64,000 bases of DNA from Piezodorus guildinii (Eukaryota > Arthropoda > Insecta > Hemiptera > Pentatomidae): the NCBI GenBank assembly GCA_023052935.1, contig CM041298.1:52955813-53019812 (forward strand), read 5' to 3'. The translations under genes were made by a program, and so were the position numbers. Under the pieces are notes generated by a model. That model was not told where the DNA came from. It searched no databases and saw only the letters and a list, made by a program, of their open reading frames with translations. Positions 33,581 to 43,978 of this stretch are shown piece by piece; position 1 is the first letter of the stretch; every line of letters starts with the position of its first letter.

Positions 33581-34375
33581 AAATTCATTGATTATATGAA
33601 ATTTATTCTTATAAAAGTAATTTGTCGTATGGTATTTGTTAATTCGTAGTCCTGGAGCCTACAACTAGGAAGTGTAGGTCTGTAAGCGAAGACGTGAGAC
33701 AGGCACTGTGTAAGTAGAAGGTTCCGAACAAAGCCAATAAACTCAATGAGCAAACTTGCCTGGAAATCAGGTTACAATTTCCAGCCTAAAGTTACAAAAG
33801 CCTTCTTGCTCCCTCCCTCAATCCTAGAATCTGAATCAAAGTCAAACTTAATCTCTCGCACACACTGCCGGTGCTCATTAAATGGGACCTTGTGTAGTGG
33901 TTGTTTCATCCTGCCAGAACGAGAATATATCAGATGAAAGCCGTCATTTCAAAGAGCATAGTAAATATGATACGTATATTATATACGCTACAATCAGGTG
34001 TGTTCCACGGGAGAATGGATAGTAATTAGAAATCATGTCCACTAGACTCTTCTTATAGTGGAGCGCCTGGAGTGTAAAAATTATACAAACCTCGGACTTT
34101 CCTTACAGTGTATGAAAAAAAAGGAACGTTTAGCAAAAAACAGTAAAAAAGTTTACCTATTGAAAATTTGTGCTTTTCATTCTATGTATAATTCTAATAG
34201 TATGAGGTATATTAGGCTGTAAAATGTTTTTTTTATATAAAAATTAAGTTAATTTATATTTTTATATAATCATAAGTTGGAAAATGGAGTTCAAGGGTAA
34301 TCTAAAAAAAAGTAACATTTAAAATAAAATTTGGGTTTATTTAGGGATCATACATCATTGATCGGCATCAAATAT
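33581..34375. other. Unassigned, partly GC-balanced sequence
   Basis: 33650-33960 has normal composition and a 63-codon plus-strand frame (33746-33937) with several Cys residues (CRCSLNGTLCSGC). An exon or LTR fragment is possible, but I see no family signature. The rest is AT-rich. Confidence 0.35.
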
Positions 34376-34379
34376 TCTC

Positions 34380-34980
34380 TTACACTCCAGTTATTTTAAT
34401 GATGGGTAAAGTATTTCCGTTGCACTGTAAACATGCTACACTACAATATAAACCACTCTTCATTTACCATACACGATTTGAACAAAACGGCCAGGTTTTA
34501 TATCTGGTAAAAATGCAAAAGTAGCGGAAGCTTCGTATAACGTCTTTGTATCTTTGTATGATGCACACAAGCCTGAAGAATGACAAATATTTACAACTTT
34601 ATTCGAGCCAAATTCTCTATGAAACATTACAGCTAAAGTAGTATGCAAAGATGATAGAAATGATCTTGTTCGTACAGCAGATATTACAACATGCGCGATA
34701 GATTGACATATTTTTCATACGCAGGAATTGCGTATAAATACTTTTTTTTGTTATCTTTTAAAATTATTTCTGAGAATAAAAACTTTAAAGATTTCTGAAT
34801 CGACTGATCAATATCATTAAGCATTTTTTCACTTGATGTGTAATTTTCATTATCGTAAATTTGAGCTCTTGTGTACCTCTTAATAATTTCACTTCCCGTT
34901 TTTATTATGTGAAGTTCCGCCTCTTTTTTATTATTGTCTATTTGATTGTACCAATTTTCCGTTAATATATCATGGTTGAT
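34380..34980 (-). pseudogene. Remnant of an uncharacterised TE-associated protein
   Basis: The minus strand is open from 34980 to about 34690 (charged, KKEAELHIIKTGSEIIKRYT and later YLYAIPAYEKYV). After a one-step frame change near 34690 it is open again to TGA at 34460 (AHVVISAVRTRSFLSSLHTT, FHREFGSNKVVNICHSSG, LCASYKDTKTLYEASATF). A decayed NTLPIIKIT follows. From memory, the order of an IVxAV-RxxxLxLLxxLA block, a GS-K-x-(L/V)-V-x-x-L-x-x-x-G-x-x-x-SY block and NTxHxMGII is found in a large, poorly characterised protein family repeated in invertebrate genomes. Homology is unverified; function unknown. Confidence 0.35.
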
Positions 34981-35023
34981 TTTTTTTTTTTTTTAATTTG
35001 ATGGTATGTCTCCAAACGCACCT

Positions 35024-35187
35024 TTCTCAAATTGAAGACTGGTGTAACAACTGGAGAATCCAAGTCAATCAATCCAAATGCAAACAAGTCACCTTCACCC
35101 TTTGAAGACAAACCTGCCCTCCAGTTCTCTTTAACTCCATTCCGCTCCCTTTCTCTGACTCAGTCCGGTATCTTGGCTTCCTTCTAG
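35024..35187 (+). pseudogene. Second Jockey-like lineage, RT fragment
   Basis: Codes SQIEDWCNNWRIQVNQSKCK then QVTFTL and, after a stop, VLFNSIPLPFSDSVRYLGFLL: the RT thumb of a Jockey-like element different in sequence from the main family. It is cut off precisely where the left arm of the inverted duplication begins. Confidence 0.55.
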
Positions 35188-36013
35188 TTTTTTGAAGTAT
35201 AGAGGGAGTTTTGACCGTTTGTCAAGTAAGTGTTTTAATAGTCGATATCTACGAGCAGTTTCTTGTCGTTTAAGTCTTTATGGGGATTCCATGTAAGACG
35301 TTTGTCAAGATGAAGTCCAAGGTATTGTATTTGTTCTACAGTGATGAGTGGGGTATGATAACAGGAAACAACTGGACAGGAAGTCATAGGTTTACGGCGT
35401 AGAGTGAAGATGATTTGGTGGGATTTATTAGGATTTATTTTGATTCTCCAATTGTGTCACCATTTTGCAATGGCGGATACATAGTTCTGTAGGAATTGGG
35501 AAGCAACAATAGGATCATTATTCACGGATAGCACGCAAGTGTCATCAGCGTAAGTAGAGAGGACAGTGCTTAGATGGAGTGGGATGTCAGCTGTATACAC
35601 CGTGTAGAGGATTGGACCTAGGATACTACCTTGAGGTGCGCCGGCTGACTGGGTGAATACTGAGGAGGAGGAGAGATTATGATTAACTTTAAAGGTTCTA
35701 TCTGTAATTGTTATCTTAAATTTTAAATTACAGTTTCGTACGACTTTTAGTTTTTATGATAAAATACATTGGCACACAAACAGAACTTTTTGTGTTACTT
35801 TGTTATTTTGACTCAAGATACCCTAAAAAGGGTATTTCCGTTTAAGATTGGAATTTCGAAAATTTTCAAGATCGTAATATCTCCCTTACTTCACATACTT
35901 ACATTCTTAAACTTAATTACTCCCTTACATAGATTATTTTGTATATAGATAAGTTAAAGTAAAAACAGTTGTCTACCTATCGTGCCTATACTTAAAAATG
36001 TAAAAGTACAAAA

Positions 36014-36014
<1 letters not shown>

Positions 36015-36073
<59 letters not shown>

Positions 36074-36083
36074 ACACACACAC
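36015..36083. repeat. (CA)n microsatellite inside family X
   Basis: Sits at the position where other family X copies have shorter CA runs (10442, 49062). The mirror tract is (GT)n at 41414-41482. Confidence 0.85.
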
Positions 36084-36429
36084 CATACAGACATACATAC
36101 ACCTTCTAGGCATTCCATAGAAACAAAACTTAAAAATAGCGGCATTAAAGCCCTATCAGACTATTTCAATCACAATGAAACCTACATGATATTAAAGCCT
36201 ATTACATTTGACGTGAGAATATTTTTTTTTTTTATTTCACAGACAAAGCGTGTATTAAAGGTGATAATATAGTACAAAGTAATAATAAAGTATGAATTAA
36301 TAATAATACTGTAAAGTAATTACAATTATATAAGGTAATAATAATATAAAGTAATAATAATAAGAAGAAGAAAAAAAAAGTATGTTAAAATGAGAACAGA
36401 AAATAATATATAATAACATTATAAAAAGA

Positions 36430-36876
36430 AGACAGACGTGGGAAACGTGGCCGCTTAATTTTAAGAATGAACAGCGGCTTAAGGTTTTCGAAAATAAAGT
36501 ACTACGTTAAATATTCGGTCCGAAGAAAGATGAGGCCACTGGGGAGTTTAGAAGGTTGCACAATGTGGAATTGCAGAGCTTATACCCTGTGAATATAATT
36601 GAGTTGATAGCATCGCGGAGACTCAAATGGGCGAGTAAAGTTGTCGGGGTCGGTAAGAAACGGATTCCGAGAAAATTGGTATACGCTGAACCGACTGGTA
36701 GGCGTCAGAAAGGTAGACCGAAGCGTCGATGGGAGGATTGCGTTAAGGCTGGTCTTGGGGGCATGGGCTTGAACGGTAATCATTGGAGTCCAATGATTGG
36801 ACAAACCTGTACCTGTGTAAGCGGAATTTTGTGGTAACTGCATCGAACCTTCGGGTTCAGTAAGCCTATTATTATA
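36430..36876 (+). pseudogene. RTE-like retrotransposon 3' end (left arm)
   Basis: Begins at the TWPL block, runs through FENKVLR, GPKKDEATGEFRRLHN, RRLKWASKVVG and GRPKRRWEDC, and ends ATCGAACCTTCGGGTTCAG then CCTATTATTAT. A stop replaces the residue after KVLR (TAA at about 36509). Its mirror copy is 40610-41060. Confidence 0.75.
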
Positions 36877-37879
36877 AAAAAAAGAACAATTAAAAATATG
36901 CAGTTAAACAAATAAAGAAATTACAATGCTTTTGAATGTTTGTAAAATAATATATGATTTAATCCTATATCTTTGAAAATATAATCTTTTTAATAATATT
37001 AGCTGCTGAATGTACGTATGAATATAAAAAACCTAAAATTAGCATCTAATTGGGATTATCTGGAAATTTAATTGAAAGGAAATGGTTGAATAGAAAGGAT
37101 TTAAATGTTGAAAGAATTAGTTGAATAGATAGGACTGTTTTTGATATAAATTAGTTTTTTGAGAGGAGATAGCAAACTATATTGGAAATCTGGAAGAGAA
37201 CTGAGGTACATGAAAATTTAAGAGAGGAAGTAGATAAGAAGGGTCAATCAGATTGTTTTGGAGTTTATAGAGAAAGAGAAGGTCAAAATAGATTCATATG
37301 TGTAATATTTATTGCAATCAAAATTGTTACAGCCTATTTTGAGAGTGTTAAACTTATTATGATTTTTTATTTAAATAATTAATTGTTTTATTATCACAAA
37401 AAGAGCCTGAAATAGCTTAAATATATCTTAAAGATTTTTTAATTTTTTTTTTTTTTTTTTGTAAAACATCACAGCCTCGACTATTGAAAACCGTAAGACA
37501 TATTAGTTATTTTTTCCGGCTGAGATGGAGGTCTTGGAGATGGGATCCGAACAAAGTGGAGATGAATTCTTCAAGTCGGTTCCAACCAGCAGACGTCTAC
37601 ACAGTAAATATTTTGGTAGGCTGTCAGTCCCCGGCCCAGTCTCTTGAAATATACGCACTTCTTCTGAAGTTTATTTACCGGAGCAAGATTCCTAAATAGG
37701 TTTATAAGAAATTTCTATAAAAACCCCGGTTTCCTTTTCATCAGGTACAGTCATGATTTATAGATAACTGTTTTTAATTTCGCTTATCTATATATAAAAT
37801 AAGCAAGGGAGTAAATAAGTATATGAAATTAAGTAAGTAATAAGGGATAATATTGCGATAGTGAAAATTTTCGAATTTC

Positions 37880-38183
37880 CGGTGTAACCGCCCGCAATCT
37901 GTATACGGATGCCTGGAGTAGTTAAGCAGATACTCATCACGTCAGCGTCACCACTTGTCGAGGTTGATTGATATAACAGCCGCCAGGTTTTCCCCCATTT
38001 TTTGGGTACCCACTTTACAGAGGCTGAGTTTGCCCTAGAGGGTCTCTATACCCTAGTATCGCCTTTCCCCACCCCCTACCCCTCTCCCGGGGGTAATAAT
38101 ATTCTGCTACAGCCAGAATTCGAACCAAAGATCCAGAGAACAGTAGACTAGTGCTCTATCCATTTGAACACGACGCTCTCCAA
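37880..38183 (-). repeat. tRNA-derived SINE, complete copy
   Basis: On the minus strand the head has a box-A-like GGATAGAGCACTAG and box-B GGTTCGAATTC at tRNA spacing. The body follows with CCCCGGGAGAGGGGTAGGGG, GGGTATAGAGACCCTCTAGG and GGGTACCCAAAAAATGGGGG, up to the junction with a family X end at about 37880. Transcription by RNA polymerase III is expected from the boxes (established for such SINEs). Two further copies are at 39377 (headless) and 51180. Confidence 0.65.
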
Positions 38184-39376
38184 CTTTATTTAAAAAATTC
38201 TTAAATTGATTTTAAAAACAGAGGTAACTGAAGGGCATGTGTCACGCAGTAGATTTCTTTTAAGTTCCACGCATCAAATTAAATAATAGATCACAATGGC
38301 TCACAAACAAAAAATTATGATCCTCATAAATTTATTAATAATGGCTTCATATTCATAAAATGATATAACATAACTAGTAAAGAATTCAAAATAATAAAAA
38401 AATGTCTGGCGATTTTGAATGTTTGAATGAGGTCGTGAATAAAATATTAATTAATACATTTATTGAAGTATAAAATAGTTTTACATTCATAAAAAAAAAT
38501 GATGAAACTGGTATAAAAAATATACTATTATGAAATTGAAGGATAGAATTTGTTTAACCGCTTTTAATGTTTCCACAAGAGCTTGGCAATAAATTTAGCA
38601 GAGAGGCCTCTAAATTAACAAATTATAATAAAAGAGCTGAATGTGCAATAAAAAAACATTGGAAAACAAGCGTTTAATTTAGCGTCGGCAGAAACTTTTA
38701 TTTGTTTGTTTTTTCATACTGTATACTTAAAGAATAGATAGTATGATTTTGTAATAGTTATATATATGCACTAACTATACTACAACACAATTAGGTAGTT
38801 TAATATGTATCTGACTCTTGTAACTTAAGTGTTCAAGTTTCAAATCGCAATATAAACGAGGCACAAGCCTAATATCTAAATAATGTGTAGTGAATATTAC
38901 TAATAAAAGTTATTAAAATATCATTTTATAAGTATAATATAAATAATTATCATTCAGACAAGCCATTTGACTTTTCGGCCCACACTTGGAGTCATCATCA
39001 GTTCATGCTTGATAATGTAATGTGCTCTGAGAATATCCTGTATATAGTTTTTAAATATCATTATTAATCCAAGGTGTTCATTTAAAAAAAAAAAATTCAA
39101 TGTATGGGTCAGTGATTATTTTGCATAGACCACTCCTACTTTCACTGAAGTGTCTTCAATTTTATATGTGCTGAAATAATTTACTCTTTGTAACTGTTGG
39201 CAGTGACAAACATATATAAATATAAGCTATGAAAAAAATTTGATAACTAGCCGAATCAGAAATATTTTATCAGCCAAAAAAGATGTGTTCCGGGATGAGA
39301 CCATTATTAGAATATTAGACATATAAATGTCGTTTACCAATCAAATAAAAGCTTAATGAATACTTGATTATTTGTA
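38125..39376. other. Spacer of the inverted duplication
   Basis: 1.25 kb. It starts with the SINE head, then a worn family X left end (GAGGTAACTGAAGGGCATG), then AT-rich sequence, and a Penelope-terminal-repeat-like stretch with a hammerhead-like core near 38973-39001. No gene. Confidence 0.55.
38973..39001 (-). ncRNA. Degenerate hammerhead-like core
   Basis: Minus strand CTGATGA, TGACTCC, loop, GGGCC, GAAAAG. The core blocks are retained but stem II pairs poorly and the base after GAAA is A, not C. Likely a dead Penelope terminal-repeat fragment. Confidence 0.3.
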
Positions 39377-40609
39377 TTCGAATTCTGGCTGTAGCAGAAT
39401 ATTATTACCCCCGGGAGAGGGGTAGGGGGTGGGGAAAGGCGATACTAGGGTATAGAGACCCTCTAGGGCAAACTCAGCCTCTGTAAAGTGGGTACCCAAA
39501 AAATGGGGGAAAACCTGGCGGCTGTTATATCAATCAACCTCGACAAGTGGTGACGCTGACGTGATGAGTATCTGCTTAACTACTCCAGGCATCCGTATAC
39601 AGATTGCGGGCGGTTACACCGGAAATTCGAAAATTTTCACTATCGCAATATTATCCCTTATTACTTACTTAATTTCATATACTTATTTACTCCCTTGCTT
39701 ATTTTATATATAGATAAGCGAAATTAAAAACAGTTATCTATAAATCATGACTGTACCTGATGAAAAGGAAACCGGGGTTTTTATAGAAATTTCTTATAAA
39801 CCTATTTAGGAATCTTGCTCCGGTAAATAAACTTCAGAAGAAGTGCGTATATTTCAAGAGACTGGGCCGGGGACTGACAGCCTACCAAAATATTTACTGT
39901 GTAGACGTCTGCTGGTTGGAACCGACTTGAAGAATTCATCTCCACTTTGTTCGGATCCCATCTCCAAGACCTCCATCTCAGCCGGAAAAAATAACTAATA
40001 TGTCTTACGGTTTTCAATAGTCGAGGCTGTGATGTTTTACAAAAAAAAAAAAAAAAAATTAAAAAATCTTTAAGATATATTTAAGCTATTTCAGGCTCTT
40101 TTTGTGATAATAAAACAATTAATTATTTAAATAAAAAATCATAATAAGTTTAACACTCTCAAAATAGGCTGTAACAATTTTGATTGCAATAAATATTACA
40201 CATAGACTTTTGACCTTCTCTTCCTATAAACTCCAAAACAATCTGATTGACCCTTCTTATCTACTTCCTCTCTTAAATTTTCATGTACCTCAGTTCTCTT
40301 CCAGATTTCCAATATAGTTTGCTATCTCCTCTCAAAAAACTAATTTATATCAAAAACAGTCCTATCTATTCAACTAATTCTTTCAACATTTAAATCCTTT
40401 CTATTCAACCATTTCCTTTCAATTAAATTTCCAGATAATCCCAATTAATGCTAATTTTAGGTTTTTTATATTCATACGTACATTCAGCAGCTAATATTAT
40501 TAAAAAGATTATATTTTCAAAGATATAGGATTAAATCATATATTATTTTACAAACATTCAAAAGCATTGTAATTTCTTTATTTGTTTAACTGCATATTTT
40601 TAATTGTTC

Positions 40610-41060
40610 TTTTTTTATAATAATAGGCTTACTGAACCCGAAGGTTCGATGCAGTTACCACAAAATTCCGCTTACACAGGTACAGGTTTGTCCAATCATT
40701 GGACTCCAATGATTACCGTTCAAGCCCATGCCCCCAAGACCAGCCTTAACGCAATCCTCCCATCGACGCTTCGGTCTACCTTTCTGACGCCTACCAGTCG
40801 GTTCAGCGTATACCAATTTTCTCGGAATCCGTTTCTTACCGACCCCGACAACTTTACTCGCCATTTGAGTCTCCGCGATGCTATCAACTCAATTATATTC
40901 ACAGGGTATAAGCTCTGCAATTCCACATTGTGCAACCTTCTAAACTCCCCAGTGGCCTCATCTTTCTTCGGACCGAATATTTAACGTAGTACTTTATTTT
41001 CGAAAACCTTAAGCCGCTGTTCATTCTTAAAATTAAGCGCCACGTTTCCCACGTCTGTCT
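40610..41060 (-). pseudogene. RTE-like retrotransposon 3' end (right arm)
   Basis: Mirror of 36430-36876, with the same K-R and G-N replacements and the same stop, plus one extra deleted base. It descends from the same insertion by duplication and not from a separate retrotransposition. Confidence 0.75.
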
Positions 41061-41413
41061 TCTTTTTAATGTTATTATATATTATTTTCTGTTCTCATTT
41101 TAACATACTTTTTTTCTTCTTCTTATTATTATTACTTTATATTATTCTTACCTTATATAATTGTAATTACTTTACAGTATTATTAATTAATTCATACATT
41201 TATTATATATCTTTGTACTATATTATCACCTTTTAATACACGCTTTGTCTGTGAAATAAAAAAAAAAAATATTATCTCTACGTCAAATGTAATAGGCTTT
41301 AAATATCCATCTGTAGGTTTCATTGTGATTGAAATAGTCTGATAGGGCTTTAATGCCGCTATTTTTAAGTTTTGTTTCTATGGAATGCCTAGAAGGTGTA
41401 TGTATGTCTGTAT

Positions 41414-41423
41414 GTGTGTGTGT

Positions 41424-41482
<59 letters not shown>
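41414..41482. repeat. (GT)n microsatellite (mirror of 36015-36083)
   Basis: Almost pure GT with one TATG interruption, which is matched by a CATA interruption in the left arm. Confidence 0.85.
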
Positions 41483-41483
<1 letters not shown>

Positions 41484-41794
41484 TTTTGTACTTTTACATT
41501 TTTAAGTATAGGCACGATAGGTAGACAACTGTTTTTACTTTAACTTATCTATATACAAAATAATCTATGTAAGGGAGTAATTAAGTTTAAGAATGTAAGT
41601 ATGTGAAGTAAGGGAGATATTACGATCTTGAAAATTTTCGAAATTCCAATCTTAAACGGAAATACCCTTTTTAGGGTATCTTGAGTCAAAATAACAAAGT
41701 AACACAAAAAGTTCTGTTTGTGTGCCAATGTATTTTATCATAAAAACTAAAAGTCGTACGAAACTGTAATTTAAAATTTAAGATAACAATTACA

Positions 41795-42460
41795 GATAGA
41801 ACCTTTAAAGTTAATCATAATCTCTCCTCCTCCTCAGTATTCACCCAGTCAGCCGGCGCACCTCAAGGTAGTATCCTAGGTCCAATCCTCTACACGGTGT
41901 ATACAGCTGACATCCCACTCCATCTAAGCACTGTCCTCTCTACTTACGCTGATGACACTTGCGTGCTATCCGTGAATAATGATCCTATTGTTGCTTCCCA
42001 ATTCCTACAGAACTATGTATCCGCCATTGCAAAATGGTGACACAATTGGAGAATCAAAATAAATCCTAATAAATCCCACCAAATCATCTTCACTCTACGC
42101 CGTAAACCTATGACTTCCTGTCCAGTTGTTTCCTGTTATCATACCCCACTCATCACTGTAGAACAAATACAATACCTTGGACTTCATCTTGACAAACGTC
42201 TTACATGGAATCCCCATAAAGACTTAAACGACAAGAAACTGCTCGTAGATATCGACTATTAAAACACTTACTTGACAAACGGTCAAAACTCCCTCTATAC
42301 TTCAAAAACTCATTTACACAACCATTATTAGACCTATCTGGACTTATGGCATAGAGCTATGGGGCTCCACTAAACCATCGAATTCCTCCCGTATCCAATC
42401 CTTGCAATCCAAAATCCTTCGACAAATCCTAGACGCTCCGTACTTTGTTACCAATAACAA
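41795..42460 (+). pseudogene. Jockey-type retrotransposon fragment
   Basis: Codes, in shifting frames, the AGAPQGSILGPILYTVYTAD-type motif B region (near 41840), YADDTCVLS (near 41945), KPMTSCPVV, LDKRLTWNPH, IYTTIIRPIWTYGIELWGST and LRQILDAPYFVTN, then breaks off at 42460 into a family X piece. There is no 3' UTR or poly-A. The part up to 42309 is duplicated inverted at 35190. Confidence 0.75.
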
Positions 42461-42467
42461 CAACAAT

Positions 42468-42570
42468 ATGCCCAAGATGTTACAGCAACTTTTTCATCAA
42501 AAACGGAAAACCGGAAGAACCAATTTATTCCGTGCATATTGCACCTTTTTTACGATTTTCTCAAAAACGG
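42468..42570 (-). repeat. Family X internal fragment
   Basis: AAGATGTTACAGCAACTTTTT to TTTTACGATTTTCTCAAAAACGG, the central part of family X on the minus strand. Confidence 0.6.
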
Positions 42571-42724
42571 CTCTGATAAATATATTTATTTATTTGTATG
42601 TATTACAATTTGTCACAATGGACAATAATAATATCGCTAAAGGACCACATTCATACAATATTTACAATATAAATAAAACGGAAAGTCAAATTACATAAAA
42701 TGAAACCAAACTAAATAAACATAT
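42571..42724. other. Unassigned repeat-like spacer
   Basis: The phrase ACATTCATAC...CAATATTTACAAT recurs at 43108-43133, so both flanks of the next fragment share sequence. Possibly an older retroelement split by the RTE-like piece. Confidence 0.35.
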
Positions 42725-43012
42725 AATAATAATAATAGGCTTACCGAACCCGAAGGTTCGATGCCGATACCACCAAACTTCGCCTGCACAGACTCGTCCA
42801 ATGTTCACTGGTCAAGCCCAAGCCCCCGAGATCAGCCTTAATGCAATCCTCCCATCGACGCTTTGGCCTACCTTTCGGACGCCTACCAGTCGGTTCAGCG
42901 AATACCAACTTTCTCGGAATCCGTTCCTCACTAAGCCCTAAAACTTTACTCTGCGATGCTATCAACTCAATTATATTCACAGGGTACAAACTCCGCAATT
43001 CCGCGGAATAAA
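42725..43012 (-). pseudogene. RTE-like retrotransposon 3' end
   Basis: On the minus strand: SLYPVNIIELIAS, then (with 12 codons deleted) LGLSEERIPRKLVFAEPTGR, GRPKRRWEDCIKADLGGLGL and the VVSASNLRVR end, followed by (TTA)n. It is truncated at the NAELRSLYP block. Confidence 0.75.
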
Positions 43013-43978
43013 CATATACATGAAAAAATAAACATATACAATAATAAAATTTGTAGGTAAAATAAATACAAATAAATGAAGTTAACAAATAAATAAACAA
43101 AACATGTCACATTCATACGCATGTACAATATTTACAATCAGCTGGGGAACCCCGGACGGGGCTTGTCCCAAGGAAAGACAAGCAGAGTCCAAAGGATCCC
43201 AGCGCCTCCCTCTCAGCCGCATCACTGGTGAGAGCCAGCAATTTTAATTAGACTTACCAAATCGATGCATAATTTAACGGGCTTTATTATGATGCAGGTT
43301 TAATTTTGATTGCAATAGTCTGAGAGTGCTTTAGAGCCGATATTTTTAGTTTACCTTTTCTAAAGTATTTTGAAGATTCGAAAACAAAAGAACCATATCA
43401 TCTTATAAGCATTGATGAAAAAAAAAGGAAAATATATATGTTGAAAGAATTTCAAAGATTTTTTAAATATTATTACGCTAAATTTTAAAATCTAATGGAG
43501 AGTGATGAAAAGCGTTTAGAACTGACTGTTGTAGATAATAATAAAAAAGATTATGTAATAAAACACATTCTTATATCGAAGCTCAATGTAATTTCCTCAA
43601 TCTTTTTATATCTCTAACTTTATTTATTTCTTGGATTTTGCTTTTCTCTCCACAAATGGGAGGACAAGCCCCGTCCAGAGTGTTCCCTAGCAAATTTTAA
43701 ATATTATAAATAAAGGTACGATAGTGTGTTCTTTTATTTGTTATTCTTTTGTTTATATATTTTGTTATTAAATACATTTGTTTATTAATGCTTTTTAATG
43801 TAATGTGACTTCACTTCTTTTTTTTTTTTAAATATTGTATGAATGTAATATTATTGCACTATTAAAATTTTCCAGTTAAGACAAATTATATTTGAATAAA
43901 GAGTTTTAAATAAAAAAAAAAATCTAGTGCTCGCGAAAAACGACATTCACTTACCTTCGTTGTTAAAATTAATTTAAA
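43013..43978. other. Mixed repeat debris
   Basis: 43150-43165 (CGGACGGGGCTTGTCC) and 43656-43672 (GGACAAGCCCCGTCC) are inverted copies of a short GC-rich segment on either side of a degenerate family X copy (43260-43615, with AGTCTGAGAGTGCTTTAGAGC). A worn family X left end lies at 43921-43965. No gene. Confidence 0.4.

Larger units (their letters stand above)
35190..38124 (+). repeat. Left arm of a ~2.93-kb inverted duplication
   Basis: The reverse complement of 39377-42309 over its whole length, with small indels and few substitutions. In order it holds: a Jockey fragment on the minus strand (35190-35740), a family X piece with (CA)n (35700-36230), an RTE-like 3' end on the plus strand (36430-36876), a unique stretch with a 71-codon ORF identical in both arms (37484-37699), a family X end, and a SINE. 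Similarity ends at 38124 inside the SINE, which here continues intact. Confidence 0.85.
39377..42309 (-). repeat. Right arm of the ~2.93-kb inverted duplication
   Basis: Mirror image of 35190-38124. It starts abruptly at the box-B of the SINE (TTCGAATTCTGGCTG), so the SINE here has no head. At the far end its Jockey fragment continues without a break to about 42460, beyond the duplicated part. A one-base deletion relative to the left arm is visible in the RTE-like piece (AAATGGCGAG against AAATGGGCGAG). Confidence 0.85.

Noticed and set aside
36015..36083. Z-DNA or regulatory role for the CA repeat
   Set aside because: No evidence beyond the repeat itself; it is accounted for as a seeded microsatellite in family X.
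37484..37699. 71-codon ORF identical in both arms of the inverted duplication (also 39802-40017)
   Set aside because: Identity is explained by the duplication itself; no motif, no start context and no third copy, so conservation is not evidence of function.
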